A stretch of DNA of 64,000 bases, taken from positions 24,607,903 through 24,671,902 of the forward strand of contig JAAALK010000081.1 of the NCBI GenBank assembly GCA_019279435.1. The letters are read 5' to 3'. The notes below the pieces were generated by a model, which was given only the letters and a program-made list of their open reading frames with translations, was not told the DNA's origin and searched no databases. The position numbers and the translations under genes were made by a program. Positions 1 through 10,356 of this stretch are shown piece after piece. The stretch is from Zizania palustris (taxonomy: Eukaryota > Streptophyta > Magnoliopsida > Poales > Poaceae). The number at the start of each line of letters is the position of its first letter. Positions within the stretch are counted from its first letter, which is position 1.

Positions 1-114
1 AACCTGACGGAGGTTGGGACCAACCCGGAGGGAATTTTGGCCACTGAGGTCCAAACCCTACCGGCTGCTGCATCCACTCCGGGGGAGTGTTCGGACCTTG
101 AGGTCCGAACTCAT
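1..114 (-). mobile_element. Tat gypsy gag fragment (left copy)
   Basis: Minus-strand piece of the Trp/Pro-repeat part of a Tat-type Ty3-gypsy gag. It matches 10243-10356 base for base as far as I can read, including the CTCAT at 110-114 next to the copia LTR. It continues off the left edge. It is one of two copies of the same target DNA (see the tandem-duplication finding). Confidence 0.8.
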
Positions 115-2090
115 TGAGGAGCCATGCTGAATAGCGTGGGCCTCATGGCTCCAGAAGTGATGAGTCATTGTCAACGATAGTCAAAGAGGACAGAAGAAGA
201 AGAGATCTGCTGTTTCATGGGCCGCGTGTGACTCAGGTACACGGGCAGCAAGCGACTGTCGGGCAGAGGAGGCTGCGAAGTCGGGCTGGCCCAATCCGGG
301 TACATGGGCCAGAAGCAGTAGAAGACCCACTAGGCTGTTGACCAGGACTGACTCAGGTACACGGGCGGTGAGCGATTGCTGGGCTGAGAGAGCTGCGGAG
401 TCGGGCCGGCCCAATCCGGGTACCTGGTGCAAAGTTGGTGGAGGCTTTGTCAGTTTCAGCGCAAAACTGACAACCGTTGATCTTGTATCCGACTGTCTAG
501 AAGAGAAGCCATAGTCGTTACGAAAGCTGAGCTTCCGGATAAGTCAACTGTAACTCTAGGCCCACAGTCAGTCAGTCGTGTCTGTAAAAATACCTAAGGG
601 CAGTAGAGTCTTTTCCTTTATTCTTGCGTCTGTAAAAACCCTAAGGGGCAGGAGGAATATTCCTAGTGTTAGGAGCCTATAAATAGGACCCCAATCCCTA
701 GGGTTTGGGTACCCCTTTTGCTGAAATCAATACTACTCCTTTGGGTCACTTTTGTCTCTTGTTTTGCCTCTCTTCTCTCCTGTTCATTCTTGCGCAGCCA
801 GGAATTTTTGCCCCTGTTTATGGCCGTGCATTTATTGTTGCTGTGAAGTTTCTATTCTCAAAACGTGTGCAGCTTCTGCAGTATTTTTAATGGCTTCATT
901 TCTCTTGCACAACATGTTTTTCCATGCATTTTAAGGCTTCGGAAGCTTCTGTTGCTTGTGTTCTTCACGTAAGTAGTACTTGTTCTTGCTGTTGCAAGTA
1001 GTACTACTACACTGTAGCAACAGTACTCTAGTGCCAGCTTTTTACTTTTCTGCGTAGCTTTCTGATCGAGGTTGTCAGGGCTGAGTACCTTTTCTGGCTG
1101 TTTTCTGGCGAAGCCCCCTTTCTGTTCGAAGCCCCTCAGCTCCGTGAGGCAGGCTTCGATCTAACATCTTCGAAGGCTTCGTTCGATCTTCGAACTTCGG
1201 TTTGTGTCCTGTGTTGCTAAGCTTCGAAGTATTTTCTGAACGGACAGCATCGCATACTTCGAACGACAATGCGAAGGTGCTTCGGCTCTAGCTGTTCGAA
1301 GTCCATACTTCGATAGATTTCGAAGTTGGCTTCGAAGCTTGTAGTTCTGCTAGGCCTCGCACTGATTTCTTGTGGCGTGTCAGCCTTCGCTTTTCTTCTT
1401 AAAGCTTGCTCTTTTCGAAGGTAGAGTGTAGGCTTCGAATTTGGTGCCTCTGTCGTGTGACAGGCTTCGCTTCTTTATTCGAAAGTAGTCCGTCTGTGTG
1501 TTGCATTCGAAGTTCTCTGTTCGAAGGTTTTGTTTCGAAGCACTCGGTTCGAAGCTGTGTCCGAAGCCTTGCCTTCGAATTACATACTTCGAACCAGGCT
1601 CCGGCATTGTCATACTTCGCTTCGAAGCATACTTCACTTATTGCCACTTCGAACTAGGCTAGACCAAGACACCTTCGGCATCTCGGACAAGCTTCGCAAC
1701 TGACCTCCGAAGCAGGCTTCGTCACCAACCTCCGAAGCAGGCTTTGACCAGCGAAGCAGGCTTCTACCAGCGAAGCAGGCTTCGACAAGCTTCGAACAGG
1801 AGACAAATTTGGACAGTAACTTCTCATTCCATCTCACATATACTTAGATCATTTCATTGGGAAGTTTAGGCCTGTTACACAGTGCTCATCTGCCTAGTTG
1901 CACTTCTTTAATAATTCTTTGTTTGACATCAGTTGCTTCTAGGTCAGATACCCTTAGACTTAGGCCTTCTGTTTATTTTCTGCTGTTTAGTCTTTTGAGG
2001 TGCGTTGGGTATTGGGAACAGGCCATTGATTCGAAAGAATTTTTAAGGCGCCCATTCACCCCCCCTTTGGTCGCTACTTTCGGTCCTACA
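115..2090 (+). repeat. 5' LTR of SIRE element 1 (1976 bp)
   Basis: Starts TGAGGAGCC and ends GGTCCTACA (TG...CA), followed after two bases by the PBS. Left flank CTCAT (110-114) is the target duplication. The 1100-1800 part is packed with TTCGAA hexamers and GCTTCG motifs. The same LTR recurs in part at 9378-9611 and complete at 10357-12369. Confidence 0.93.
678..685 (+). promoter_or_regulatory. TATA box of SIRE LTR
   Basis: TATAAATA about 560 bp into the LTR, in a GC-balanced context just upstream of a pyrimidine-rich leader, as expected for the LTR promoter. Same motif at 10920-10927 in the solo LTR. Confidence 0.65.
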
Positions 2091-2092
2091 AG

Positions 2093-2104
2093 TGGTATCA
2101 GAGC
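2093..2104 (+). other. Primer-binding site (initiator tRNA-Met)
   Basis: tggtatcagagc, complementary to the 3' end of plant initiator tRNA-Met, the standard plant copia PBS, two bases after the LTR end. It fixes the LTR boundary at 2090. Confidence 0.95.
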
Positions 2105-2155
2105 GAGGTTAGGGTTTTTCCATACCTTAACCGGTTCTAAACTCCAGTAGTGACC

Positions 2156-4906
2156 ATGACGTCTCCTGGCAAGGTCCCGTCCTTGGAAGCCTATGGCTAT
2201 AATTATTGGAAGACTCGCATGCGAGCCTATCTCATGAGCCAGGGTTCGGACATTTGGGACATTTTCGTTCACACCACATTTGTCATATTGCCAGTAGCTG
2301 AGCATGGTACTGCTGGTATCATTACTCAGCATCTGAGCAACTGTAAGGCTGTGAACATTCTGTTTTCTGGATTAGGTCCCACTGAGTTTGAGCGTGTGAG
2401 TCATCTCTCCACTGCGAGAGAGATCTGGGCTACCCTCAAGGCACACCATGAGGGGACAGCACAGGTCAAGGCTCGGCTCTATCAGACCTATCGGCGTGAA
2501 TATGAGAATTTCACACAGAAGCCGGGTGAATCTGTTGAGGCTTTGTTTGGTCGTTTTCAGTCGATCATAAACAAGCTTCGGGACAACAAGGCTGAGGGTG
2601 CTCAGTTAGTCTCAGATCACGAGCAGGCGCTCAAGGTTCTCCATACCTTGGACCCAAAGATCTGGGAGATCAAGGTATCCTCTATCGTTGAGAGCACTTC
2701 TTACGATACCTTGACCATTTCTGAGTTATTTAGCAAGCTGAAGGCCACTGAGGTAGATATCCAGTTGAGATCAAATATCACTGGTTCTGGATCAAAATCC
2801 CTGGCCCTTGCTACACCTTCTGTTGATCCCTCTGTTGTGAGTTGTGCTAGGTTCTCTTTGATGTCTATCACTGAGGACCAACTAGAGTTATTGGGAGATA
2901 ATGATTTGTGTCTTTTTAACAACCGGGTGCGTCGTGTATATGATAAGAGAATGTTCAAAAGACACGGCACAAAATCTGGATGCTTTGAATGTGGTGATCC
3001 AGGACACTTCATCGTCGACTGCCCCAAGCGCAATGGATACAAGAAGGGCACCGGTGGCAGCTTCCATGACTCCGGCAAGCACGAGAGCTCTTCCTTCAAT
3101 AAGGGCAAGCCGAAGACTCGATTCTTCAAGAAGGCCCTGAAGGACTACCGGCGAGAGAACAAGAAGCGCGACAAGGCCTTCTTCGCCGAGATGGAGAAGA
3201 GCTATTCCAAGCAGGCCACGTCTTCTTCCTCTTCATCGAGCTCAAGCGATGAGGAGATCACCATCAGGAAGGGGAAGGACAAGGACGATCCGGCGGGCCT
3301 CTACTTCATGGCTTTCGGAGACAAGCCGAAGAGCCGCTCACACCAGCGCCGAAGATCCCGCAAGAGCTTCTGCTCAATGGCTCTTGGGGATAAGGAAGAA
3401 AAGAGCTCCTCCGACGACTCCGACGACGACGACAACAAGGTATCATCCTACGAGCGCGAAATAGTTGATTTACTTGAGAGCAATCGTCAGGAGTTGAGAT
3501 ATTGGGAAAAACTGCTTAGGGGGGCTAAGAAGAGGATAGATGAGTTAGAGAGTGAGCTTGCCGTGGCCAACGGCAGAATTGAGAGTCTATCTTCTTCCCC
3601 TTGCTTGGGTGATAGCAGTGAGTGCCCGAAGTGTGAGGTGCTTCTGTGTGACCTGTCGACTCTGAAGTCCAGGTACACAGAAAGGGTTGATGAGAGGGAC
3701 GCTTTGGCCACTGAGCTTGAAAGCGCTCAGCTGGAGCTGAAAGATGCTCAAGCCACTGTCGTCACACCCTGTGTTCATTGCCCAACTCATCTAGCTGCCT
3801 TAGTTGAGCTGAAATCCAAGGGCGATGAGCATTTTGGTGATTTGGAGAGGTTGAGAGCTGAGCTTGACCAGACTAGGCTAGAGCTTGAGACACTGTCAGT
3901 TCCACCCACTGTCTGTGAGAACTGTCTGTCTCTTAGAATGGAGTTGATCAAGCTGAAAGCCGAAAAGTCTGTCCAAGTAGAGAGTGAGTGTGAGACCTGT
4001 TTGTCTCAGGTGGAGGTTCTAGCTTCCTTGAGAGAGGAGCTAGCAGATTCTCAGAATGAGAACTTTTACCTCCGTTCTATCCTGAGTTGGATCAGTGCCA
4101 GAGAGCCACAGCTTGGCATGATGATCCAGCAGTTCAAGAGGCAGGATGGGTTTGGGGTAGGTTACACCTACACCAAGGCTGACTTTGAGAGTGCCATTAG
4201 CCGGGCAGTGGAGTGGAGTAAAATGACTCTAGAGCAGAGGTATCCCAAGACTCACTCCACTGAGTCTTCCTAGGCTTGTCAGCCCAAGGATGGAGTGATC
4301 CATGAACCACCTAAAACTCCACCCAAGAAACCTATCTGGGTTCCAAAGCCCAAAAATCTCTACACTTCTCTTGACTCTCTTCCTGGACCCTCTCAACCCA
4401 AGAAGACAACACCTAACACCACCAAGCCCAAACATCCCAAGCCTCAACCACATCCCAAGAAGCCCACCTATCATTGTGAGTACTGTCAGAGAGACGGGCA
4501 TCTTGCGGAGTTCTGCTTCAGAAGGAAGCGGGTTGAGAGAGCAGAGAGAGCTCGTGGTGAACAGGAGCAGTTCTACCAGCAGGGTGGTAGACTGCGTGTT
4601 CCTCGGCGTGGAGAGAGGCTGGAGGCTAGGCTGCGTCGTGTAGGTGGTGGTAGAGGAGACGGCTTTCTTGCCCGTGCTCCAGTTGGTGGTATTCATTCCG
4701 GCAGAGCTCCAGACCGTATTGGCTACGGTCCTAGACCTCGTGGCCGCAGGGTTAGGCAGAACCGAGGACCGCGCTTTGAGCCGCGTTTTGGTCCAAACTC
4801 TTTTGATGGTTTTCACTTTCCATCTTTTGAGCAGATGGCTCGACACTGGTTTAGCTCTTTTGCTAAACCTGGTGCCGGACCATTTGCTCCCACTTACAGA
4901 CACTGA
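2156..4906 (+). pseudogene. gag: SIRE element 1 gag, interrupted by a stop codon
   Basis: Capsid/nucleocapsid protein packaging the retroelement RNA in cytoplasmic particles. Start chosen at ATG 2156, 52 bp after the PBS. The first ~230 residues are copia gag (UBN2/Retrotran_gag_2-like: YNYWKTRM, STAREIWATL, PGESVEALFGRF). A CCHC knuckle (CFECGDPGHFIVDC) lies at about residue 275, then a Ser/acidic tract, then a long coiled coil with four CxxC pairs at about residues 490, 539, 587 and 612. TAG at 4271-4273 ends this ORF after 705 codons. The same frame then runs on to a TGA at 4904-4906 and encodes a Pro/Lys-rich stretch and a second knuckle (CEYCQRDGHLAEFC), plus an Arg/Gly-rich tail. Element 2 in this window has an open gag across the matching region, so the TAG is probably a mutation. 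Confidence 0.88.
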
Positions 4907-4908
4907 TT

Positions 4909-6519
4909 GTGCAGGACCGGGGACTGGAGGATGTTTGGATCATGGACTCAGGATGCTCTCGCCACATGACGGGACATCGCAGATGGTTCTCCAGTCTCAC
5001 TCCCCCGAGCTCCAAAGAATACATCACGTTCGGGAACAGCGGTCAAGGGAAGGTAAGTGGCATAGGCTCAATTCGCATTTCAGATCATTTCTCCTTGAAG
5101 AATGTTGCTTTGGTTAAGAATTTGAACTTCAATTTGATTTCTGTTTCGCAACTTCTTGAGGATGGTTTGGAAGTGCGTTTTAAGAAGGGTAATTCTTCTG
5201 TGGTTGATTCTTCTTTTGGCCCTTCTCGTTGTTTGATTGCTGGATCTTCTTTTGAGCTCTGGAAGTGGCATAGGAGATTAGGTCATTTGAGTTTTGATCT
5301 GCTAGTCAGGTTAAGCTCTATGGACCTCATCCGAGGATTGCCCAAGCTTAAGATGGAAAAGGATCTAGTTTGTCATCCCTGTCGTCATGGGAAAATGGTT
5401 GCCGCTTCTCATTCACCTGTGACTCAGGTGATGACTTCGTATCCGGGCGAGCTTTTACACTTGGACACTGTTGGTCCAGCTCGGGTACGTTCAGTCGGTG
5501 GGAAGTGGTATGCACTTGTGATTGTTGACGACTTTTCTCGATTCTCGTGGGTTTTCTTTTTGGAGTCTAAGGATGAAACTTTTCAATTTGTTCATGACCT
5601 GATTTTGAAGCTGAAGAATGAGAACAATGGTCGGATGCGAGCAATTCGCTCCGACAACGGCTCTGAGTTCAAGAACTCTCAGTTCGTCAGCTTCTGTAGT
5701 GATCAGGGTCTGGACCATCAGTTTTCTTCTCCTTACACTCCCCCACAGAACGGCGTTGTGGAACGAAAGAACCGCACGCTAGTTGAGATGGCCAGGACGA
5801 TGCTCGATGAGCACAGGACTCCTAGGCGTTTTTGGGCTGAAGCCATGAACACGGCTTGCTATCTGGCCAACCGCATCTTTCTTAGAGCTTACCTTGGTAA
5901 GACATCATATGAACTGCGGTTTGGCAGACAGCCCAAGGTGAGCCACTTGCGAGCGTTTGGCTGCAAGTGCTTTGTGCTCAAGAAGGGAGGGCACTTGGAC
6001 AAGTTTGAGTCTCGTTGCTGGGATGGTATTTTTCTTGGTTATGCTTTGCATTCACGAGGTTTTCGTGTTTGGAACCTTGAATCCCAGTTGCTTGTCGAGA
6101 CTTGTGAGGTTTCATTTGATGAGTCCTTGCCTTCTTTGACTCTTTCTTTTGAGCTTTCTGGTGATGATGAGCTCGGAGAGTCCATCTTCGAGGAAGATGA
6201 GGATACTCCAGCTGCTGATGAGGGTGGGCCTTCTGCATCCCCCGCAGAGCCCACACCTTCTGAGACATCGACTGAGGATGAGGGCGGACCTCTGATCACT
6301 TCTTCCACTACGATCGAGCCCCCTCAGTCGAGTCCAGAGGTGCCAGCTGCTGACTCCGGTGAGGTGACTTCGGATCACCAGGGAACCCGAGCAGTTCAGC
6401 GTGATCACCCCTCAGAGCTCATCATTGGTGATTTGACTGAGAGAACTTTGCGTTCTTCTGCCTCTCTTGCTGTGTTTGCTGAATCTGCGTTTGTTGCATC
6501 TTTTAGCCCAGAGACGTTT
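4909..6519 (+). pseudogene. pol: SIRE element 1 pol, protease + integrase part
   Basis: Protease active site IMDSGCSRHMTG near the start; the pre-integrase zinc region has WKWHRRLGHLSF and a later CHPCRHGKM; the integrase core has LHLDTVGP, VIVDDFSRFSWVFF, IRSDNGSEF and the glutamate of VVERKNRTL, i.e. the DDE set. These domains cleave the polyprotein and insert the cDNA. The frame is +2 relative to gag, with the gag TGA just upstream, so in this copy pol cannot be made by simple readthrough. The frame ends near 6517-6519 in a short T run: one base appears to be missing, and the RT reading continues in the next frame. The coding start is not defined by an ATG; pol is normally made as a gag-pol fusion. 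Confidence 0.88.
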
Positions 6520-8036
6520 CTCATGCTCTTTCTGATTCTAATTGGATTAATGCTATGCAAGAAGAGCTTGAAAATTTTGTCCGTAATCGGGTTTGGACAC
6601 TAGTTGAGCCGCCACCAGGATGCAACCCCATAGGCACCAAATGGGTATTCAAGAACAAACAAGGTGAAGATGGGGTTGTGGTGCGCAACAAGGCTCGACT
6701 AGTTGCCCAGGGTTATTGCCAGAAGGAAGGTATTGACTTTGAAGAAACCTTCGCTCTTGTTGCCCGTCTTGAGTCCATTCGTATTCTTCTGGCTTTTGCC
6801 GTTTCGAAGGGTTTTAAGCTTTTTCAAATGGATGTTAAGAGTGCTTTTCTGAACGGGTACATAGAAGAGGAGGTTTATGTTAGGCAACCCCCCGGTTTTG
6901 AGAACCCTAAGTTTCCTCGACATGTTTTTAAATTGCAAAAAGCTTTATACGGGTTAAAGCAAGCCCCCAGGGCTTGGTATGACCGGTTAAAGCAATTTTT
7001 GTTGGGGAAAGGCTTTGTGATGGGTTCTGTGGACAAAACTCTCTTTTTGCTCAGAGTTGCTTCAGATTTCTTAGTCGCTCAGATTTACGTGGACGATATT
7101 ATCTTTGGCGGTACTACTAATGATCTTGTGTCCAAGTTTTCTGAGCAGATGCACAGTGAGTTTGAGATGAGCCTCATGGGTGAGATCAAGTACTTCTTAG
7201 GGCTCCAGATCAAGCAGACCAAGGACGGCACCTTCATCCACCAAGGTAAGTACACTCGCGACATGCTTAAGAAATTTGACTTTGGTGGTGAATTGAAGCC
7301 GCAGATGACTCCGATGGGCACATCTGGGGGTCTGGACAAGGACGAGAGTGGTGTCAAGGTAAATGAAAGGGAGTTTCGAGGGATGATCGGTTCACTGCTG
7401 TACTTGACGGCAACGAGGCCAGATATACAGTTCGCTGTGGGACTGTGCGCGCGCTTCCAGTCATCACCACGCGCTTCTCATCGGCAAGCTGTCAAGCGTA
7501 TCTTCAGGTATCTTACCTATGCGCCTGATCTTGGTCTTTACTATTCAGCATCATCATCTCTTGATTTATCTGGCTTTTCGGACGCTGACTTTGGTGGGTG
7601 CCGGTTGGATCGCAAGTCGACTTCCGGTACTTGCCAGTTTCTTGGTTCTTCTCTTGTATCTTGGTCTTCTCGAAAGCAATCTGGAGTTGCTCTTTCGACC
7701 ACAGAGGTTGAGTACGTAGCTGCTGCTAGCTGCTGCTCACAGTTGGTTTGGATGATTTCCACTCTACGAGATTTTGGGTTGTTCTTTCCTACCAGAGTTC
7801 CATTGTTTTGCGACAGCACCAGTGCTATTAGTGTAGGGAAAAACCCGTGTCTCCATTCAAAAACCAAACATATTGATGTGCGCTTTCACTTCTTGCGGGA
7901 TCAATATGAGAAAGGTGTCATTGACCTTGTTCATGTTGATACCCATCATCAGTTGGCTGATATCTTCACCAAACCCCTAGATCAGTCTACATTTGAGCGT
8001 TTACGAGGGGATTTGGGTGTTGTGTATCCTTTTTAG
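6519..8036 (+). pseudogene. pol: SIRE element 1 pol, reverse transcriptase + RNase H
   Basis: RT domain: WVFKNKQGEDG, KARLVAQGY, FQMDVKSAFLNG, GLKQAPRAWYDRL and the catalytic YVDDIIFGG. RNase H: DADFGGCRLDRKSTSG, TEVEYVAAA and a C-terminal HHQLADIFTKPLD, ending in TAG at 8034-8036. It copies the element RNA to DNA and removes the RNA strand. The usual ETFAPVARLE motif reads ETFALVARLE here, a substitution at a normally constant proline. The segment is otherwise open and of normal length, so decay is slight; it is separated from the integrase only by the one-base shift. Confidence 0.9.
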
Positions 8037-9377
8037 GATATTTTGCGTCAGTTTTCTTTCTTCTTTACTCTTTTCTTGAGTCTTTTTGTGTGTGTTCATA
8101 CCTTGCATATTCACATATCACACTTTAGAGATGCTTCTGTTATATGATTGAACTGCTTTACTTATTCTAGCTGGTACATGCTTTTGATTACTTGTCTATG
8201 ATCATGTCTTGTCTCAGTTTGATTGATAAGTCTGATATCTGTCATATGCATGGCTTTTATGCTTTAAAATTGAAAAAATGATCACCATTGCTTCTGGTAA
8301 CTAGCATGCGTAGGCTGAATGTTCTTGCTATCTGTTACACGCCTTGTAGCTAGTTTCTGACTTAGATGCAAATATGCAACTTGGACATCTGTATGCTTTC
8401 AACATGGAAATGTGCTATAAAAATGATGAAAATTCAAAAATGATGAAAATTCAAAAATGAATGAAAATTCCATGCCTTTTTATGCTTGAGTTGAAAATAT
8501 CCAAGTGGGTGTGTTTTGTCGCATTGCATTGTTCTGGATTGCTTACCATAGCACTTTGGTATGAACTAGGACAGTGTAGTGTATGCCAAGACCAATGTCT
8601 TAAGCTTTTGATGGTCCAGTTCTGGCCTAGGCTTGACTTGGTCGGTTAGCATAAGGTTTGACATGCAAATAACCCTTGGCAAAAATGAAAAAGGAAAATG
8701 AAAAAGCCTGAACATTTAAAAGATAACAAGTTTGCTGAAGCACTTTGTTTTGGACAATGCTTATCTTGGTAGATATCAGTTAGCTTCTGCATCTCATGCT
8801 TTACCTTGCTTGTTTACTAGAAAATGTGGTGATGCTTTTTGTTTGCAACAACTGAAAAATGCGTGCAAATGACTTTCTTTAGATATCATCTATTGCACTG
8901 ATCATGCCATGTATCGTTACAGTATGTCTTTTGCTGTATCTGTTAGATGTTGTAATTGTAGTCAATCATATCTGAGAAGCATGCTTTCTACACTCCTTAT
9001 GCACTCCAGTTGAATTCACTACATATTTTGAGGGGGAGTTGCATTTCAGGGGGAGTCTGTGTCTCTATTGAGTGCTTGATGAGTTCACTTGTCAACAAGG
9101 GGGAGAAAATTTGGGATCAGAGTTTAAGGGGGAGTTCTTACTCTGTTGATATCCTTGTTGTTCTGAAAATCACACTCATTTTGAGCTTTTACGTTTTGGT
9201 TAACCATAATGACCGTTTCTTGCTTTGTTTGGCTTTTGGTCATTAGGGTTAAACTTTTACCTTATTTTTCTTCTTCTTTGTTTTCTTGTGTTTTGTTTTC
9301 GTGTTTCCACATTTGTTCGCAGATGCTGAAGAGCTGAAAAAGAGGAGTGTTGACAATGCACTCATCAAGGGGGAGAT
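8037..9377 (+). other. 3' untranslated spacer with repeated polypurine tracts
   Basis: About 1.3 kb with no convincing ORF; no env-like protein with signal peptide or membrane span. Five copies of an AGGGGGAG tract occur near 9031, 9049, 9097, 9127 and 9367, the last touching the 3' LTR. Multiple PPTs are a known trait of the SIRE/Maximus lineage. Confidence 0.75.
9367..9376 (+). other. Polypurine tract for plus-strand priming
   Basis: aagggggaga one base before the 3' LTR start at 9378; position and composition are diagnostic of the plus-strand primer. Confidence 0.9.
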
Positions 9378-9611
9378 TGAGGAGCCATGCTGAATAGTGT
9401 GGGCCTCATGGCTCCAGAAGTGATGAGTCATTGTCAACGATAGTCAAAGAGGACAGAAGAAGAAGAGATCTGTTGTTTCATGGGCCGCGTGTGACTCAGG
9501 TACACGGGCAGCAAGAGACTGTCGGGCAGAGGAGGCTGCGAAGTCGGGCTGGCCCAATCCAGGTACATGGGCCAGAAGCAGTAGAAGACCCACTAGGCTG
9601 TTGACCAGGAC
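9378..9611 (+). repeat. Truncated 3' LTR of SIRE element 1
   Basis: First 234 bp of the LTR, breaking after ...ccaggac where the 5' LTR continues tgactcagg. It differs from LTR 115-2090 at four sites that I can see, whereas the solo LTR at 10357 is identical to 115-2090 in this stretch. Confidence 0.92.
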
Positions 9612-10356
9612 GGACCGGCCATAGTAGGACGGTCAGACCTAGCTTCGGCCAAGTCTTCGCGCATTCCTATCGGGGTATCATTCAGGACTGGGACCTCCTG
9701 GGATCCAACCCTGATGACTATAACCTCCGAGGCGTCTCCACATTCACCCCTTCCGGCGATAACTCGTGGAGCCTGGTTCTGGGGTACTACGGACAGGCGA
9801 TGAACAATGTTGTTATCCTGTGCCAGAGTGTAAGTGTTCATAGACGAACATTGCACGAAGTTCTCTGGTGGCGGAGGCCAAACCGGAGCCATCGTCCAAC
9901 AGTAGGGCAGCGGCATCGGGGGCTCTAGCGGCCTCACCCACTGAGTGTCGAACCTGTTGGCTAGTTGGGGGTCCGGCCACGTCGATGGTACCTCAGACCA
10001 GACCAGCGAGGGGTCCTGCCAAGCCGGAGGTAAATTAGCCCATGGCGGAGGCGGACCCGGCCACTGGAGCCTGAATCCCTCCGGAAGCTGCAAACCGCTC
10101 GAAGGAGGTGGGTTCGGCCACCGAAGCCCGGACCCACCCAGACGCTGGAAACCCTTCGAAGGAGGTGGGCTCGTCCACTGAATCTCTAAGCCTCTAGGAA
10201 ACAGGGGCCAATCCGGGGGAGGGTTCGGCCAATGAGGCCCAAAACCTGACGGAGGTTGGGACCAACCCGGAGGGAATTTTGGCCACTGAGGTCCAAACCC
10301 TACCGGCTGCTGCATCCACTCCGGGGGAGTGTTCGGACCTTGAGGTCCGAACTCAT
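9612..10356 (-). mobile_element. Tat gypsy gag: Trp/Pro repeat region and linker
   Basis: Minus-strand reading is open over most of this segment and encodes about five 18-20-residue repeats built on GFGPQWPNPPP, followed by a linker with HRLSVVP and VGSQEVP. The same linker motifs occur in the second Tat element at 28129-28497, which shows the two are the same family. The right end is the CTCAT copia target; the gag continues at 12375. The left end is the recombination joint with the copia LTR. Confidence 0.8.

Larger units (their letters stand above)
115..9611 (+). mobile_element. SIRE/Maximus-type Ty1-copia element, 3' LTR truncated
   Basis: Order is LTR, initiator-Met PBS, gag with two CCHC knuckles, protease, integrase, reverse transcriptase, RNase H, long untranslated spacer with repeated polypurine tracts, 3' LTR start. 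Integrase before RT defines Ty1-copia; long gag, ~2-kb LTRs and multiple PPTs fit the SIRE/Maximus lineage. The 3' LTR stops after 234 bp where gypsy sequence takes over. Three lesions are visible: an in-frame TAG at 4271-4273, a frame change at the gag/pol junction, and a one-base loss near 6519. I see no env-like ORF in the 1.3-kb spacer after pol. The element is not autonomous as it stands. Confidence 0.9.

Noticed and set aside
1380..1657. Overlapping ORFs of 77-85 codons on both strands in the SIRE LTR
   Set aside because: They arise from the TTCGAA-rich repeat, which lacks stops in several frames, and recur in both LTR copies.
4229..4903. 224-codon minus-strand ORF opposite SIRE gag
   Set aside because: Antisense of the knuckle and Arg-rich region of gag; no recognisable motif.
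8461..9246. Possible env-like ORF after SIRE pol
   Set aside because: Longest ORFs are 60-78 codons, with no signal peptide plus membrane span and no counterpart in element 2.
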